Positions 46,751 to 57,870 are shown, counted from the first letter of the stretch. The stretch: DNA of 64,000 bases from Reticulitermes lucifugus (GCA_026260175.1 JAKCWW010000019.1:1-64000); one strand, 5' to 3'. Numbers and translations: made by a program. Notes: generated from the letters alone by a model not told the origin.

Positions 46751-47309
46751 TACAGGGTGTATCTAAGATGCTTGGACAAACTTTAGGGTGAGTTCTCCAC
46801 ACCAAAACAAAGAAAACATTCATATCAATATATGTCCGCAAACACTAAGTTTTCGAGGTAGAGCTCAGCTACATTTTGATCGAAGTTTGCTGAACCTCAC
46901 TCCTTTAGATTTTTATCTGTGGGGACCTTAAAACCCCTAATATATTCAGCTCCAATTGCGTATGATAAGACATTTCACCAACGCCTTTTTTTTGCCTGTC
47001 AATCTATTCGCAAGCGCCTCGGGACCTTGGAAACGGTGCGACAGTCCATGGTCAGAAGTGTTCATGAGTGCATTGATTCAAGCGGAGGAAATTTTGAGCA
47101 AATGTTGCGAATTGTGACTTGGTAAACAATAGTAACGCATCATTACTAAATTGGTAACTAATTGGTAATTAAAATATTACATACTTACGGTGTTTATTGT
47201 ATTAAACTGAAAAAACTCATTTTTTATGCCTTTATATGAATTTTTTATTAGTTTTGATGTGAAAATCTCACTTTTGAAATTTTTCCATGTGTTTTAGATA
47301 GATCCTGTA
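46751..47309 (+). mobile_element. Deleted mariner-like element with both inverted ends
   Basis: The left end 'tacagggtgtatctaagatg' and the complement of the right end 'tacaggatctatctaaaaca' match at most positions and are flanked by TA, the target preferred by the Tc1/mariner superfamily. The unit is about 559 bp, less than half of a typical autonomous element, and carries only the C-terminal part of a transposase. It is a deletion derivative that would need a transposase in trans. Confidence 0.75.
46868..47125 (+). pseudogene. Mariner-superfamily transposase C-terminal remnant
   Basis: It reads LNLTPLDFYLWGP (about 46891-46927; usual SPDLTPLDFFLWG, containing the last catalytic acidic residue). 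After a frame change come FFACQSIRKRLGTLETVRQ and VHECIDSSGGNFEQML, which match the C-terminal 'ET.R.RI..AC..IR..PG...RVR.SM.RR...CI...GGHFEHLL' pattern of this insect family. The N-terminal HTH and first two acidic residues are absent, so it is inactive. Confidence 0.8.
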
Positions 47310-48059
47310 AAATATGTGGGCAATTTGTAAAGTTTCTTTAATGTCAAAGCAGGTGGCTTACTCTTACATGCTTGCCATTTTTCGTTAAAAGGACAAAACA
47401 GTCTGAGTCAATCATAACCAGTAAACAAACAGCGAACTGAAAACTGAAAGTGTCTGCAACACCATACCTGAGGATGTACGTAAAAGGTAGGAATTAATTT
47501 TATGTATTTGTGTGAAGAGGTTTACCCTGAATGAAAATGTCATTGTGTTCCTGCTGAAAGGCATATTTTCTGTTATTTCTACCTAGGGACTCTTTCTTCA
47601 TTGACAGTTGTTGCTTCATAATCTGTTGTGTAAACATTTTCTTAATATAACCCTTTCCTTTCAGAAGAGTCCTTAGGTGTGCAGTTGGTCAGTCGGTGAA
47701 GTGACGTGCTGCAGGCTGTATCATAGCTAAAGTAACATGCTGACTCCATCTTCAGTGTTAGCCCGAACTGGACCCCTTCCCTCTTCTCGTGCCTCTGACT
47801 AGCTATCTTCCATGCAACCCGCCTATACATATGTTTACCCAGCAATGTCACCTGTATCAGTAGAATGTCAATCTTTACCCAATACTTAAACCCTGATATG
47901 CAGACACCACGCCCTTACGAAACATTTGTATCCACCTACAAATCTGCACACTTTTAACATTCAGAAAATCAGAAGCTAGATAAGTGACAAAGTTTACACT
48001 GAGCTGCAAATTAGATTATTTTTCTGGTTTGCCACCACATGTAATTTGGTAGGGAGGTC
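47310..48059. other. No gene; hammerhead-like fossil near 47.75 kb
   Basis: On the minus strand at about 47757-47730 the sequence CTGAAGATGGAGTCAGCATG is the 5' half of the PLE-type motif; the GAAAC half is lost. Otherwise unremarkable. Confidence 0.35.
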
Positions 48060-48170
48060 CCAAAGTTTTGGGGAAACATAACTTACTAACTCCATCTTCA
48101 GGATCTGACTTTGTTTTTCCTGAAGATGGTGACACTATTTACCTCTAAAATATTGGTAACAACGCAACAG
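48060..48170. repeat. Decayed foldback of hammerhead-like terminal repeats
   Basis: Inverted 'tccatcttcagga' (about 48091-48103) and 'tcctgaagatgg' (48118-48129) are separated by about 15 bases. Weaker inverted similarity extends outward ('taacttacta' against 'ttggtaac'). CTGAAGA is intact on both strands, but the GAAAC parts are degraded. Confidence 0.5.
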
Positions 48171-48304
48171 ATCACGCAGTAATATATCCGAGAAGAAGCG
48201 ATTCATTATAAGCTGTCTACACAGATAGGATTTTGCGATTTAAAGGAGTTAGTCTCCCGTCTAATCATCATACGAATTACTTAGTTACGAAAACGACATA
48301 ATTC

Positions 48305-48580
48305 AGTCTGTACAGTGAATGCGCTACAGACTGGACAATCGAGGAATCGTTGTTCGACTCCCGGAAGGAGGAAGAAATTTTTTGGTCTCCAAAATGTCAA
48401 GATAGGCTCTTAGGCCAATTCAGCCTCATAATCACTGGGTTCCAAGGGCTGTTTTCCGGGGAGGGGTATCTAGGGTCGTGTACCGGAACATCAAAGCAGT
48501 TCTATTACCGAGGTTAATAATAAATGGATGAGTACCTCCACTCTCACTTCTCAACTATTAACTTGAACGGCGACAAATAC
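48305..48580 (+). mobile_element. SINE2 copy
   Basis: Head: 'gtgaatgcgctacagactgg' and a B-box-like 'gttgttcgactcccgg' (48349-48364). Body: 'ttttccggggaggggtatct', then 'attaccgaggttaataa'. Order and strand fit SINE2. Confidence 0.65.
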
Positions 48581-51059
48581 ACCTTTATTACTTAGGGTGA
48601 CATAAATAGACCAAATATTAACCACTAGGGAAACTGAGTTTATCGATAACAACTTTATGTTATGTAAAATTAAACGAGATCTTCTTCCCGTACTTTTTGA
48701 TGCATTTTAGGATGCAGTCAGTAACTGAGTTTGTACAATGTCGAATGATATGGTAGTTGATAAATGATGAATGCGAAAGTATTTGCAATGAGACGGCGTA
48801 GCCTAATGGAAATCCTAGTTGTAAAAACAGCTGGAGGGTCTCCTGGAATCTCAATCATGATAGTTGCTGATCCGGCGGAAATTCGAAACGCGCACTTGCC
48901 GAATACAAATGCAGAGCTTTATCGCTATACTAAACTGATAATTATTGCTTAAACTTATAAAGCCTTTACCATCTACCCTTACCCACGATCTTGCCTTTTC
49001 ATCTCTTAGTGGGACGAACTGTGATTCTTATATCAGCAAATTCATAATACACAGCGCTAAATTTGCTAATGTGTTTTTCTGCATTGCTTCTACATATTCC
49101 TCTTTCAGTTTTTTTCTGCATTAAACTGTGCCTTGAAGAAATGTTACGGTTTAATTTTCATATTATATTACGAAAAGAATGTTACCAACTCATGTAAAAT
49201 AGTTTATTTTGTCAGAAATATTGAATTCAGGCAGTATTATTAAACATTCTAAGAGAGGAAGCTAGACAAGGTGACAATTGCTTGTGCGATCCGACACGAG
49301 CTAACGAAGCCTTCAAAGTTATACACGTGTTTACTGCTTCTGATTAATTTCTAAACTTTTATGCTTGGGACGCTACTTTATTTTTATTTCTTTGTTTCTT
49401 CTTACAGAAAATCTGGATCAATCTGGAGAGGAGGGATTTATATCTGAACTAGACTGTCCGGCTTCCCCGTTCTCCTGATGTAACTCAGCATATTCCCTAC
49501 GGAACTCTTGGCGAAGTGGGAGAGCTGTGGAGCAGATTGAACATTGATCGACTACTGTGTGGTAAAGCCAGGCAGAATGACTCTCGGTTCGCACAGCGTC
49601 GCTAGGACTATCTTTTGCTTAATGGCAACTTTAACTTATTTTAAATTATAAGGATTATTTACTCCTTATGTTGATCCTGTTCTAGGATTTGCACCGTGTG
49701 GGAGTGTGTTGATATTCCGAGCGGAAAACTCCCTTCTTTGGGTTCCATATATCGCCTCCCTGTATAACCTGAAGACTTTCTTTTCTTACTTTCTTTGAAC
49801 ATGAAGATGGAGGCATCACAGACTGCAATCAATGAGGCAGAACCAGACACAGCTCAACATTAATTTAATTTAATTTAATTAATTTTTTTAAAAATTGAGT
49901 TATTTGGAATCATGTCCATTAAAAATGGCTGGCAACAGAGGGGATAGACTCGTTGTCTAAATGATACATACAATGTCACTTCGTGCCTTACAGTAAATGA
50001 CCTTGTCTCTATTACAAAGACCAGCTAGTTAATTCCATTTACGGGAATTATCATTGTTTATTATGGGAACCATATACATAACACGTCCACACTATGAGAA
50101 AACTGCATAATTTCTTAATATTAAATTAAGAGAAATAAAAAATTATCACTCTACTTTAAATGAATAAAACTACAGTGCATAACGAGTTTTATAAATTGTT
50201 TCTTCTATCCGACAGGTTTACCCATCCACCTACTGACCTCTTCTACCGTAAATGCGGCAAGCCTAAATTTGTAGCATATACCTAATAAGGTTGCGTAACG
50301 TCGTCGAATAACGACACATTAATATGTTTTGCTAGTTCATGGGTACGCCAAAAGGTCTACCGAAATCTAAATTCGAAATCTTGGTTGCTCGTGTTGCTGA
50401 TTGTTACACTTTACGGCCTAGTAGGCTGGTGTCGATATTTTTTCTACTTATCAGCCCAAAAGTCTGAACATGTTTCTACTGTTACAGGAGAGGCTGATAA
50501 TTTAAAACACTATGGGTGCAATATTATCTCTATATGAACTCTTCCATATGTTAGGCCTATTTGGTGTCTGGAAACTCAAATTTTAACGATCTGTAATAGA
50601 GTACTTATTAAAAATTTTAAATTAAATATGCTGTTTCTGGGATGAATGTTGTCAGCATTGAAAACTTCGTTTGGGGTCATACAGCCACCTAATGTTAGGC
50701 AACCAAGCGGGTTTTTTAAATGTTAAAAAAGGTGCTTATAAAATCGGAGGTTAGAGGCTACTTGTTTTGTAAGAAATAAAAATTTTCCCAGACCTCTGAA
50801 ATCATTCTGGAATGAAGCAGTAGGCAGCTACAGAGAAACAGCATTGTGGAATTCAAGGTCCCTTACGTATTGACAGAAGCATGCATGTGCTTTTCCACTC
50901 CTAGAAATGTCTTTTTCAGGTTTCGGATCTATCGAAATACATCCACATATTCCAAATGTCCTCCCAGACACTACTTGCTCCAGACAATGAAACCAGATTA
51001 CTCATTGTCGTGTTCATAACAGCCAGCCCTTGGACCCCATTCCGAACATGTTAACTCCA
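48581..51059. other. No firm gene; a possible splice acceptor near 49.4 kb
   Basis: A pyrimidine-rich run ending in cag (49376-49406) is followed by 23 codons ending in TGA (NLDQSGEEGFISELDC...), which could be a terminal exon or chance. A taattt microsatellite lies at 49860-49882. The rest is AT-rich and unrecognised. Confidence 0.25.
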
Positions 51060-51425
51060 GTAGGCATCATTCTCACCTATACGTTTTATCTTTAAGATCT
51101 ATTTTAATATTATTCTCCCATCTATGCCTACATATTTTTCTTAAAGACTTCCCCCCTAAAATCCTGTATGAATTTCCTTTCTCAACCCTGCTTGTCACAT
51201 GCCCCATCCGTATTGATTTGATAAATCTAACACTGTTTCTGAAGAAGACAGGTAATAAAACTCCTCGTATGTAATTTCTCCAGGCTCATCTTACGTCATC
51301 GATCTTAGGCCCAAATATCTTCTTTAGCACTCTGTTCTCCAATATGCCCAACAACGTTTTCTTCTTAAAGTGAGAGACCACGTTTCACACCCAAAGCCAA
51401 CACAACAACAACAAGCAAATATAGT
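51060..51425 (-). pseudogene. LINE 3' end fragment
   Basis: On the minus strand it reads LENRVLKKIFGPKIDDVR (about 51345-51290), VRFIKSIRMGHVTSR, VEKGNSYRILGGKSL and HRWENNIKIDLKDK (down to about 51085). This is the C-terminal tail of the same APE/RT LINE family, with one stop after DDVR and a deletion in the WAGHVAR block. It is one of the better preserved tails. Confidence 0.82.
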
Positions 51426-52625
51426 CGTTTACACTCGTATATGCATGCTTCTATGACAGTCCAAATACGATTATAGATCATTATTTTTAAATTTAGATTA
51501 AGGGTATTTCATATTTGGTGTGAAAATTTTGATTGGATTAAAGAAGCTCAGATTAGGGACCAATGCGGGCTCCTGTGAAAACTAATGATTTTTCGGTTTT
51601 CATAAATAAGAAATTTCTTGACCAGCTGAACAACCACTTCCTTCCAAAGAAAGACCCTGCTCTAATGTGGGTTAATCATTCTGCAGTCCTTCATGTCTGA
51701 CGGCGAACGGAACGTTATCTATAGAGTGAAACCTCAGCAGAGTTGCATATTAGGCCTCTAAAATTATTTCTGTAACGTAATGCTTATTGCACATCCAAAA
51801 TGTCAAACTGATAGTTTTGGCAGTCGCCATAGATTTAGAACTTTCAACTTGCTTACGAAACTTTTTCTCAGGTTGCCAGAAGTGGAGTCATCAGCGCATG
51901 TCAAAAAGTACCCGTCTCCATTCTTATAGGAGAATACACTCCATGTGCTGCGCCCTCTCTTTCCGCTACTCAACGATGTCAGTGAATGAATTTTGTCACA
52001 AATACTCTCATTTCATCTTCGCGCACGCGACCTCTGTAACATATATTTGGCTATTTAGCTCTTTGCTTTAATTATTGGAATAACTTTTATATCAGTTAAA
52101 TTTATCCTGCTTAAACATTTAGAGGACAGTGGTAACTAAATATACCACTCGCTTCAACAATTAATAAAGAAGCTCTGATTATATTGTCCACGTAGTATAT
52201 TTATGTGTGTTATTTTGTGTTCCATTTAAGCAAGGGTCTTGTGTAGGCCCAGCTTATAGTCACATATTTTGTAGACAAGCCACCTACTTAAATAGTGCAT
52301 TAATTGTTTCTTTGCTAGAGTAATGCCCTTTGAAAAATCAACGGGAGTTTATACACTTATCTCATTCCCGCTTTCCTTTCCCACGTCCTTTGTGTGTTAT
52401 TATCATTCCACTTCTTCTTTCCTCCCTCTCCTTTACTTTAAAACTATTTAAATGTCGCTCAAAGAAGGAGTCACAGGAAAAAAAGATGAAAAATATTTAT
52501 CGTATTTTAAAAATACTTGCTACTATTACAACGATTTCGGGAATGCCGCATCCGCTGCGAACCCAAGCAAAGACATATTCACGAATGGGCTTTGAAACTG
52601 ATAAGAAGGGCCGTGCCATGGCAAA
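51426..52625. other. No gene seen
   Basis: Open frames at 51787-52071 and 52330-52629 are unrecognised and lack domains. Confidence 0.3.
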
Positions 52626-52730
52626 ATAAAAAAAATTATCTTCATCTTCATCACAGGGTTGCACAAGAAGCCTCAAGGCTGCGGTGAGTCCGTAGCATCT
52701 GCTGCGGGGCCCTTCACCATAAAAAAATAA
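52626..52730 (-). repeat. Possible short interspersed repeat with GATGAA tail
   Basis: On the minus strand a GC-richer block containing gggccccgcagcagatgct (about 52713-52695) and 'cgcagccttgaggcttc' ends in 'gatgaagatgaagataa' and an A-run at 52626-52634. The tail suggests retroposition, but no second copy is in the window. Confidence 0.35.
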
Positions 52731-53367
52731 GAACTGATAAGATGTGAAAGTGTGTAGGACTACATGTGTTATAAAATGATAGGTCCAGGCCATTTGAAAA
52801 ACAACGGCGTCTGTCAGACTTTGAGGGAAACTAGCCTAACGTTCTCTGTGACCACAGAAGACAGTGTAAATGACAATAAATTATGTTACAATTCAGACGC
52901 AGATTTTCAGGCGCAATAAGATTCCGATGTTCTAAGAGTTTCATTTTACAGATGTGGACGCAAAGTGTTTGCCTCTAAGCAACAGACCCTTTCTCTGAAC
53001 GCACCGTATTGAACGCCGCAGCGGCTGAGCGAGCAATAGGGTTGATATCCATGACAATAGGCCTACAGACGTCACAACCAAGAAGCGGGAGATGACAAGC
53101 ATAACTCAGATTAGAATCACAATGGTTCGAGTTGATTCCCAGTCTTGTAAATACATTCATTCTTATCGCATCTCCTACCATTCAGATGTCGTTTTCTGGG
53201 TCTCAGGCTGATTTCATAGTCAATTTCAGAATGTTAAATCTGCTTTTATTCTTTTGGCCAAGTCATTTTTTCGCGTTTTATCAGATTCAGGAAAGTTGAT
53301 TTAACCATGACCGGCATGTTAAATGTGTGATCGTTAAGTTGACAGCTTTGGTATCTATTTCAGAAAG
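52731..53367. other. No gene seen
   Basis: Unrecognised, moderately mixed composition. Confidence 0.3.
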
Positions 53368-53565
53368 CTGTGCCATAGCTCAGGCCGTTAGTCCCTGTCC
53401 TCTCCACGCGGGGGCCCGAGTTCAAACACATGTGACATTTGTGGTGGAAAAAGTGGCATTCGTTTAGGGGTTTTTGCAAGAATTGCCTTTTTCCTCTCTC
53501 ACTGTCATCCACCAAAGCGCCACCCTTATGCACTTGGCTGTCACCGACGTTATATCTTAATCTTA
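53368..53565 (+). mobile_element. Putative third tRNA-derived SINE
   Basis: 'gtgccatagctcaggccgtt' with 'cccgagttcaaac' 45 bases later has the A-box/B-box spacing of a tRNA, but the cloverleaf is not maintained and a non-tRNA body follows. It is distinct from SINE1 and SINE2, and a single copy is seen. Confidence 0.45.
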
Positions 53566-55549
53566 GCAATTGACAGTTTTTTGGGGGAAAAATTTAAAAA
53601 TTACTATTTTAGCATCACAGTTGAAGGTCGATAATACATTCAGGCATTAATGAAGTTGGCTTTAAATTTTTAGTACATGCACAAGAAACGATCAATCTTT
53701 ATGTATCCTTCAGCGTTACACGCAAATAAAGCAGTTGTCTTATACCCTATGGGGTAATTTCATGTATACGTACACGTTTCCTCTGATACCTATATGTTGT
53801 TATTTTTGTCCATATTGCCATTGCGGTTACTCCTATAAAGTTTAGAGTTTAGAAATAACGGTTTAATTTCATAGCCCAACTGAAAAGAAAATATTAGGCA
53901 TAAGAATTCCAATCAGACTCGAGGACTGCTACAATTTTTGAACTTTGTACAGCCTTTAACAGCAATCGCTACCAATTGTACTGGAACTTTTATGTCTACA
54001 TAATGAATTTCATAACATATTTGGGTGTTCTGTATTAAATTCGTAATAGGAAACACGGCAGTTACGCCTACATTTGCATATAGGCCGGAGGCGATTTGGC
54101 CATCTAAAAGGAATTAGCGATGCTTAGACATGTACCTTCAAATTTAAAAAGAGACCTTCTTTCTTAATAGTGTTGCATAGTCAACCTCATATTTGACAGG
54201 CCTCTAGCACAAAAATCTTTTAGATCAAGCCTGCAGCAGTGCCTGCAATAGAGAGGAGCAGTCTGAGCAAAAGATTATACTGGAGCGCGCATCGGCGTGT
54301 TGAACCTACTGAGATCATTTACTTGCTTCCACTTGGAGTAGTCTAGTGCATAAAAGAAGATGCACTAGTAAGCACGGAGAGTAAGCCCTTGTACCCGAAG
54401 ATTCTGCCAGTTGAGTCTTGCATAGAGCAAGTCCAATATCGTCTTACACTACTTTCTCTATATCCAAAACGTACCATTACTTTCGACTGAATCACTTTTG
54501 TCTTCCTGTATGACATGATTGGGTCAGTAGTTTTGATTTTTCACTGACCTTATATTATTAAAAAGAGAGCAAAGATTTTTCAGTTTGTTCTAAGTGATAT
54601 TCAAGATGGCCTTGTTAATTTCATTGCTTAATTTCTCAAACCAAACATTTAAATAGAACTAGAGAAAGCGTTATTCTTTGCAGCAATTATGGATGAAGCA
54701 GCCGAAGTGTTGAACATATTTACTTCAACTTTCAAATATTTTTTGTTGTGTATCAACAAACAGTGAGACCCGTGAAAGATTTATTCTATTTAATAATATC
54801 AGTGACGATCGAAATTTGTTGGTTTGGCAGAACGGTTATTTAACGACACACATAAATTAAACTGTGGCAATGACTGTGTAGTTTACACATATGAACGTTG
54901 TGTGGTCTTGGCAGTATAACATAATGATTTACAGTAACTCGTCAGAGATTCATATTCTTCAACTTTCTTCCCACATTGCTAGGCCTACAATTTAGACTTT
55001 GTCTTAAAAGAGTCTGTCACGTAACGAGTACTTTTCCAGTTATTGGTTTTGCTTCTGTTATATCCAAACATTCTAAAATTTCCAACCCTTGGATGAAATT
55101 GTCAAAAGGCACTTTCCATCAATATCACACAGCAGGTGATTTTATAACAAAAGACTATAAGCGTTAGTGTCAAGTAATAAGGCGGAATTTGAAGAAATGT
55201 CCAGATCCATGATAGACAATGCTGATGAAGGGGACGGAGAAACTCGTAATGTGCAACAGAATTTTACTCAATACTTCAGGATTTCGATTTTTGTTTCATT
55301 GTATTTTCATAGGTGCTTCCCAATTGCATGTTACTCTTTAAAATACTACAAAAAATTCAATCAAGTATTGTTTATAAAATTTGTGACTTTGAGTGTAGGT
55401 TGAGACACTGAACGAACAGTCTGACAATATGCGGTATAAACTTGAAGAGTACTTTCCTTACGCAAAGGTAAGAGAGAGTGACTTTCCCGCCAAAAGAAAA
55501 ATAGTTGACGTGGGGACAAATATTAACTAACCGTTGCTTGTTTATGAAG
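53566..55549. other. No firm gene; possible upstream hAT sequence
   Basis: Frames at 54976-55167 and 55167-55403 lie just upstream of the hAT remnant on the same strand and may be its decayed middle part, but I see no diagnostic motif. Confidence 0.25.
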
Positions 55550-55990
55550 CTGCTGATACTGTCACGCGTCATTTAGCCGAAAGATATGCCGTTCCAATAA
55601 CTGGAGTTCCTTCCACTGTCCAATGCGAAACGTGTGCCCATTATGTAAACAAACTTCCTGATCGTGTCTTTAATTTGGTGAAGAATTCTTACGGCGGATG
55701 TTTTGAATTTTCGCCACTTGGAACGGGACTGTCGAGCACTTTTTAGACGAATTTCATGATCAACCAGTTTTGAAATTAATGGAATATTTCGTCACGCTTG
55801 GACTAACGTCCTAACAGAAGCTTCAAAACTTTTAATTCCATTTTAAAAATTCCCGAAACTAGTGCACTATTAGATAGGCAATTCTCAGCTCTAAAAAAGC
55901 ATAAAACATATATTCGGAGCCCACAGTTACAGAACAGACTCTCTGTTTGGTGCTGCTCTCCATTGAAAGGCAACTTTTGAAGGGTATCAT
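55550..55990 (+). pseudogene. hAT transposase C-terminal (dimerisation) remnant
   Basis: From about 55841 the plus strand reads ILKIPETSALLDRQFSALKK and then HKTYIRSPQLQNRLS. This matches the hAT dimerisation pattern (LL.I..TSA..ERSFSALKRIKTYLRS....RL). A frame change follows, after which LLSIERQLLKG continues the usual 'ALLSIE...' end. The upstream frame at 55534-55746 (VPSTVQCETCAHYVNKL) may be part of the same gene but is unassigned. Intact hAT proteins cut and paste DNA with 8-bp duplications; no ends were located here. Confidence 0.65.
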
Positions 55991-56179
55991 GCAACGAACA
56001 TATTTTGTTACTCCGTGATAGAAATTCCGAGCATAATCACAGAATTAATTGAAAATAAAAACAAAACTGTAAGTGGCTCAAGAGTTTGATTCATCTGCTC
56101 GTCACTTTAAAAGTGCCGAGATGTCGAGTCCTTCGTCTGCCTGAAACCCCTTTTTTTGTGAGTGGCGCAATGTTGCTAA

Positions 56180-56482
56180 TTAAGATTTTGTAATACAGAC
56201 AAAAAAAGGGCGCAACATAAATGTATAAAATTTGTACAGTAGCCTCCAACAATAAGCATCCGCAATTAATAGTAATAATAATAATGCGCTAATAGGTGTT
56301 ATCCGCCCTCGAGGAAGCACGCAGACAGAAACATACGCTTCACGACTAGCTGCTGGTAGGAGATATGGGATTTTTAAGACCACGAAAATTCGAATGTTAT
56401 CTGTGTTATAACATTCGTGGTATATCATTACCAGTGTTTCAGATGAACCTGCTGCTGCCATCTTCAATGTTGAAGTGACCAC
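56180..56482 (-). repeat. PLE-type terminal-repeat remnant (false ORF)
   Basis: The minus-strand frame of 100 codons begins STLKMAAAGSSETLVMIYHE. That peptide is the translation of a decayed terminal repeat (TTGAAGATGGCAGCAGC...TCTGAAACACTGGTAAT, about 56476-56425), not a gene. Invariant C3 has changed to T. Confidence 0.5.
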
Positions 56483-56610
56483 ATAGGCTAAAATGTGCTA
56501 GGTTATCACAAGCCAGATGACTTAGTCCTACGACCTGTATCATAGGCTACACGCCAAATATCACTGATGTGTATTTTGAATTTTGCCATCGTTACTGATT
56601 ATATAAACAC

Positions 56611-56643
56611 GACGTTTCATAAGCAGACTGCTTTCGTCTTCAG
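56611..56643 (-). ncRNA. Hammerhead-ribozyme-like motif downstream of the PLE
   Basis: Minus strand: CTGAAGA (56643-56637), then cga, stem II aagca/tgctt, atGAAAC (GAAAC 56618-56614), directly followed by GTC (56613-56611); ACGT is self-complementary. It lies about 320 bases past the end of the GIY-YIG reading frame in the same orientation, the position of a PLE 3' terminal repeat. The stem II base is unpaired next to the core, so the fold is weaker than in F4. Confidence 0.6.
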
Positions 56644-56954
56644 ATGAACTACAATCTTAAAAATAAGCAACAATCTAAAAGAACCTAAAACCCACAAATT
56701 CATACGTGAGAGACAAAATAATCCAAACCTCTAAATATAAAAATAGTGTATACAAAAGTCAGTCTACAAATTGTAATAAAATGAATTAAATTATACCTAC
56801 TAAAAATTAAAATCACAGGACCAGAACAAGCAACAAAACAAAATTTTTCCAGTAAATTAAAATATGAGGTAATAACAAACCAATCAGCACCCTCTGTTGG
56901 TAAAACCATGCACCTATTACAAAGCCCAAACATTCTTGTAAACCATGAGTGAAT

Positions 56955-57870
56955 ACCAATTCATTTGTGCAACTGTTTGTACATTAATGCAAACCAAATA
57001 GGACACATGTCCAAATAAGACTGACTGATAGGGTTGTTTGTAAAAAGCATATGTGCTGCCTCTTTATATTTCCTGTATACGATGTTAGGCTCAGATTGCA
57101 ATATGGTCGTATTAATCCAATCAATCCTATCTCCTTCCTCAAAACCATGTAATGCCAGCTTAGATTTATCAATATGTCCCTCTCTTATATTGTATTTATG
57201 CTTTGTTATCCTAATATTCAATGGTCTGCTAGTTTCACCAATGTATTCCCTACCACACTCACATGGAATTCTATAAATTCACTGTGATTTGTCCAATGTA
57301 TCAACTTAGGGTTTTGTTTTTCTCAAAAAGTTCCCTAAGATATATTTAGTTTTTAAAACAATTTTTGTGTTGGTCTTTCACAAATTCTTTTAAATTTCTC
57401 TGAAATTCCTCTAATGTATGGAATGGATATCACACACACAGAATTTATTGTCATCGTCATCCTTCTTCTTCCTACGTCTGGGTTTCTTGTTAATAACTGA
57501 ATTCACGAATTTCTCACGATAAGCCTTGGTAGCCAACTCCTGCACTAATTCCAACTCTGTCCGATTTTCCTGCTCATTGTGACACAATGTGTTAGCTCTA
57601 TGAACTAAACCCTGAATCAATTACTCTTTTCACATGCATTGGATGATTAGATTTGTAGCGAAAGTATCTTCCTGTTTGAGTAGGTTTCCTATATAGAGTA
57701 GTTTAAAGATCCTTCCTTCTTCATAACTAAAACATCCAAAAATGGGAGATGTCCTTTAACTTCCTTAGATTATTGAGATGATGTAAAACATTATGTAGAT
57801 TCTCAATACTAGGTTTCCAGACGACATCAATGATATTTCGCATGTTACACCATTGCCTAAGAATTATGGT
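56955..57870 (-). pseudogene. Penelope-like element: RT C-terminus plus GIY-YIG endonuclease
   Basis: In minus-strand order it begins with VVWKPSIENLHNVLHHLNN (about 57820-57765), the segment after the YxDD box, which here reads RNII. Next are LPFLDVLVMKKEGSLNYSI and YRKPTQTGRYFRYKSNHP (PLE RT thumb), GLVHRANTLC, and a linker resembling LRELFEKNKT. Then comes YRIPCECGREYIGETSRPLN (GIY-YIG nuclease start, about 57277-57218), followed by ITKHKYNIREGHIDKSKLAL, IDWINTTILQ and YRKYKEAAHMLF. In PLEs this nuclease nicks the target for reverse transcription. Frameshifts occur around LNYSI and ahead of GLVHR, and the catalytic YxDD is lost, so it is inactive. A K/R/D-rich insert (RRRKKKDDDD) is a lineage quirk. 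Confidence 0.9.

Noticed and set aside
53368-53430. Functional tRNA gene
   Set aside because: Promoter-box-like words are present but stems do not form and the body continues; called a possible SINE instead.
56180-56482. 100-codon minus-strand frame with a SETLVMIYHE start
   Set aside because: The start is the known false translation of the PLE-type terminal repeat; the rest has no domain.
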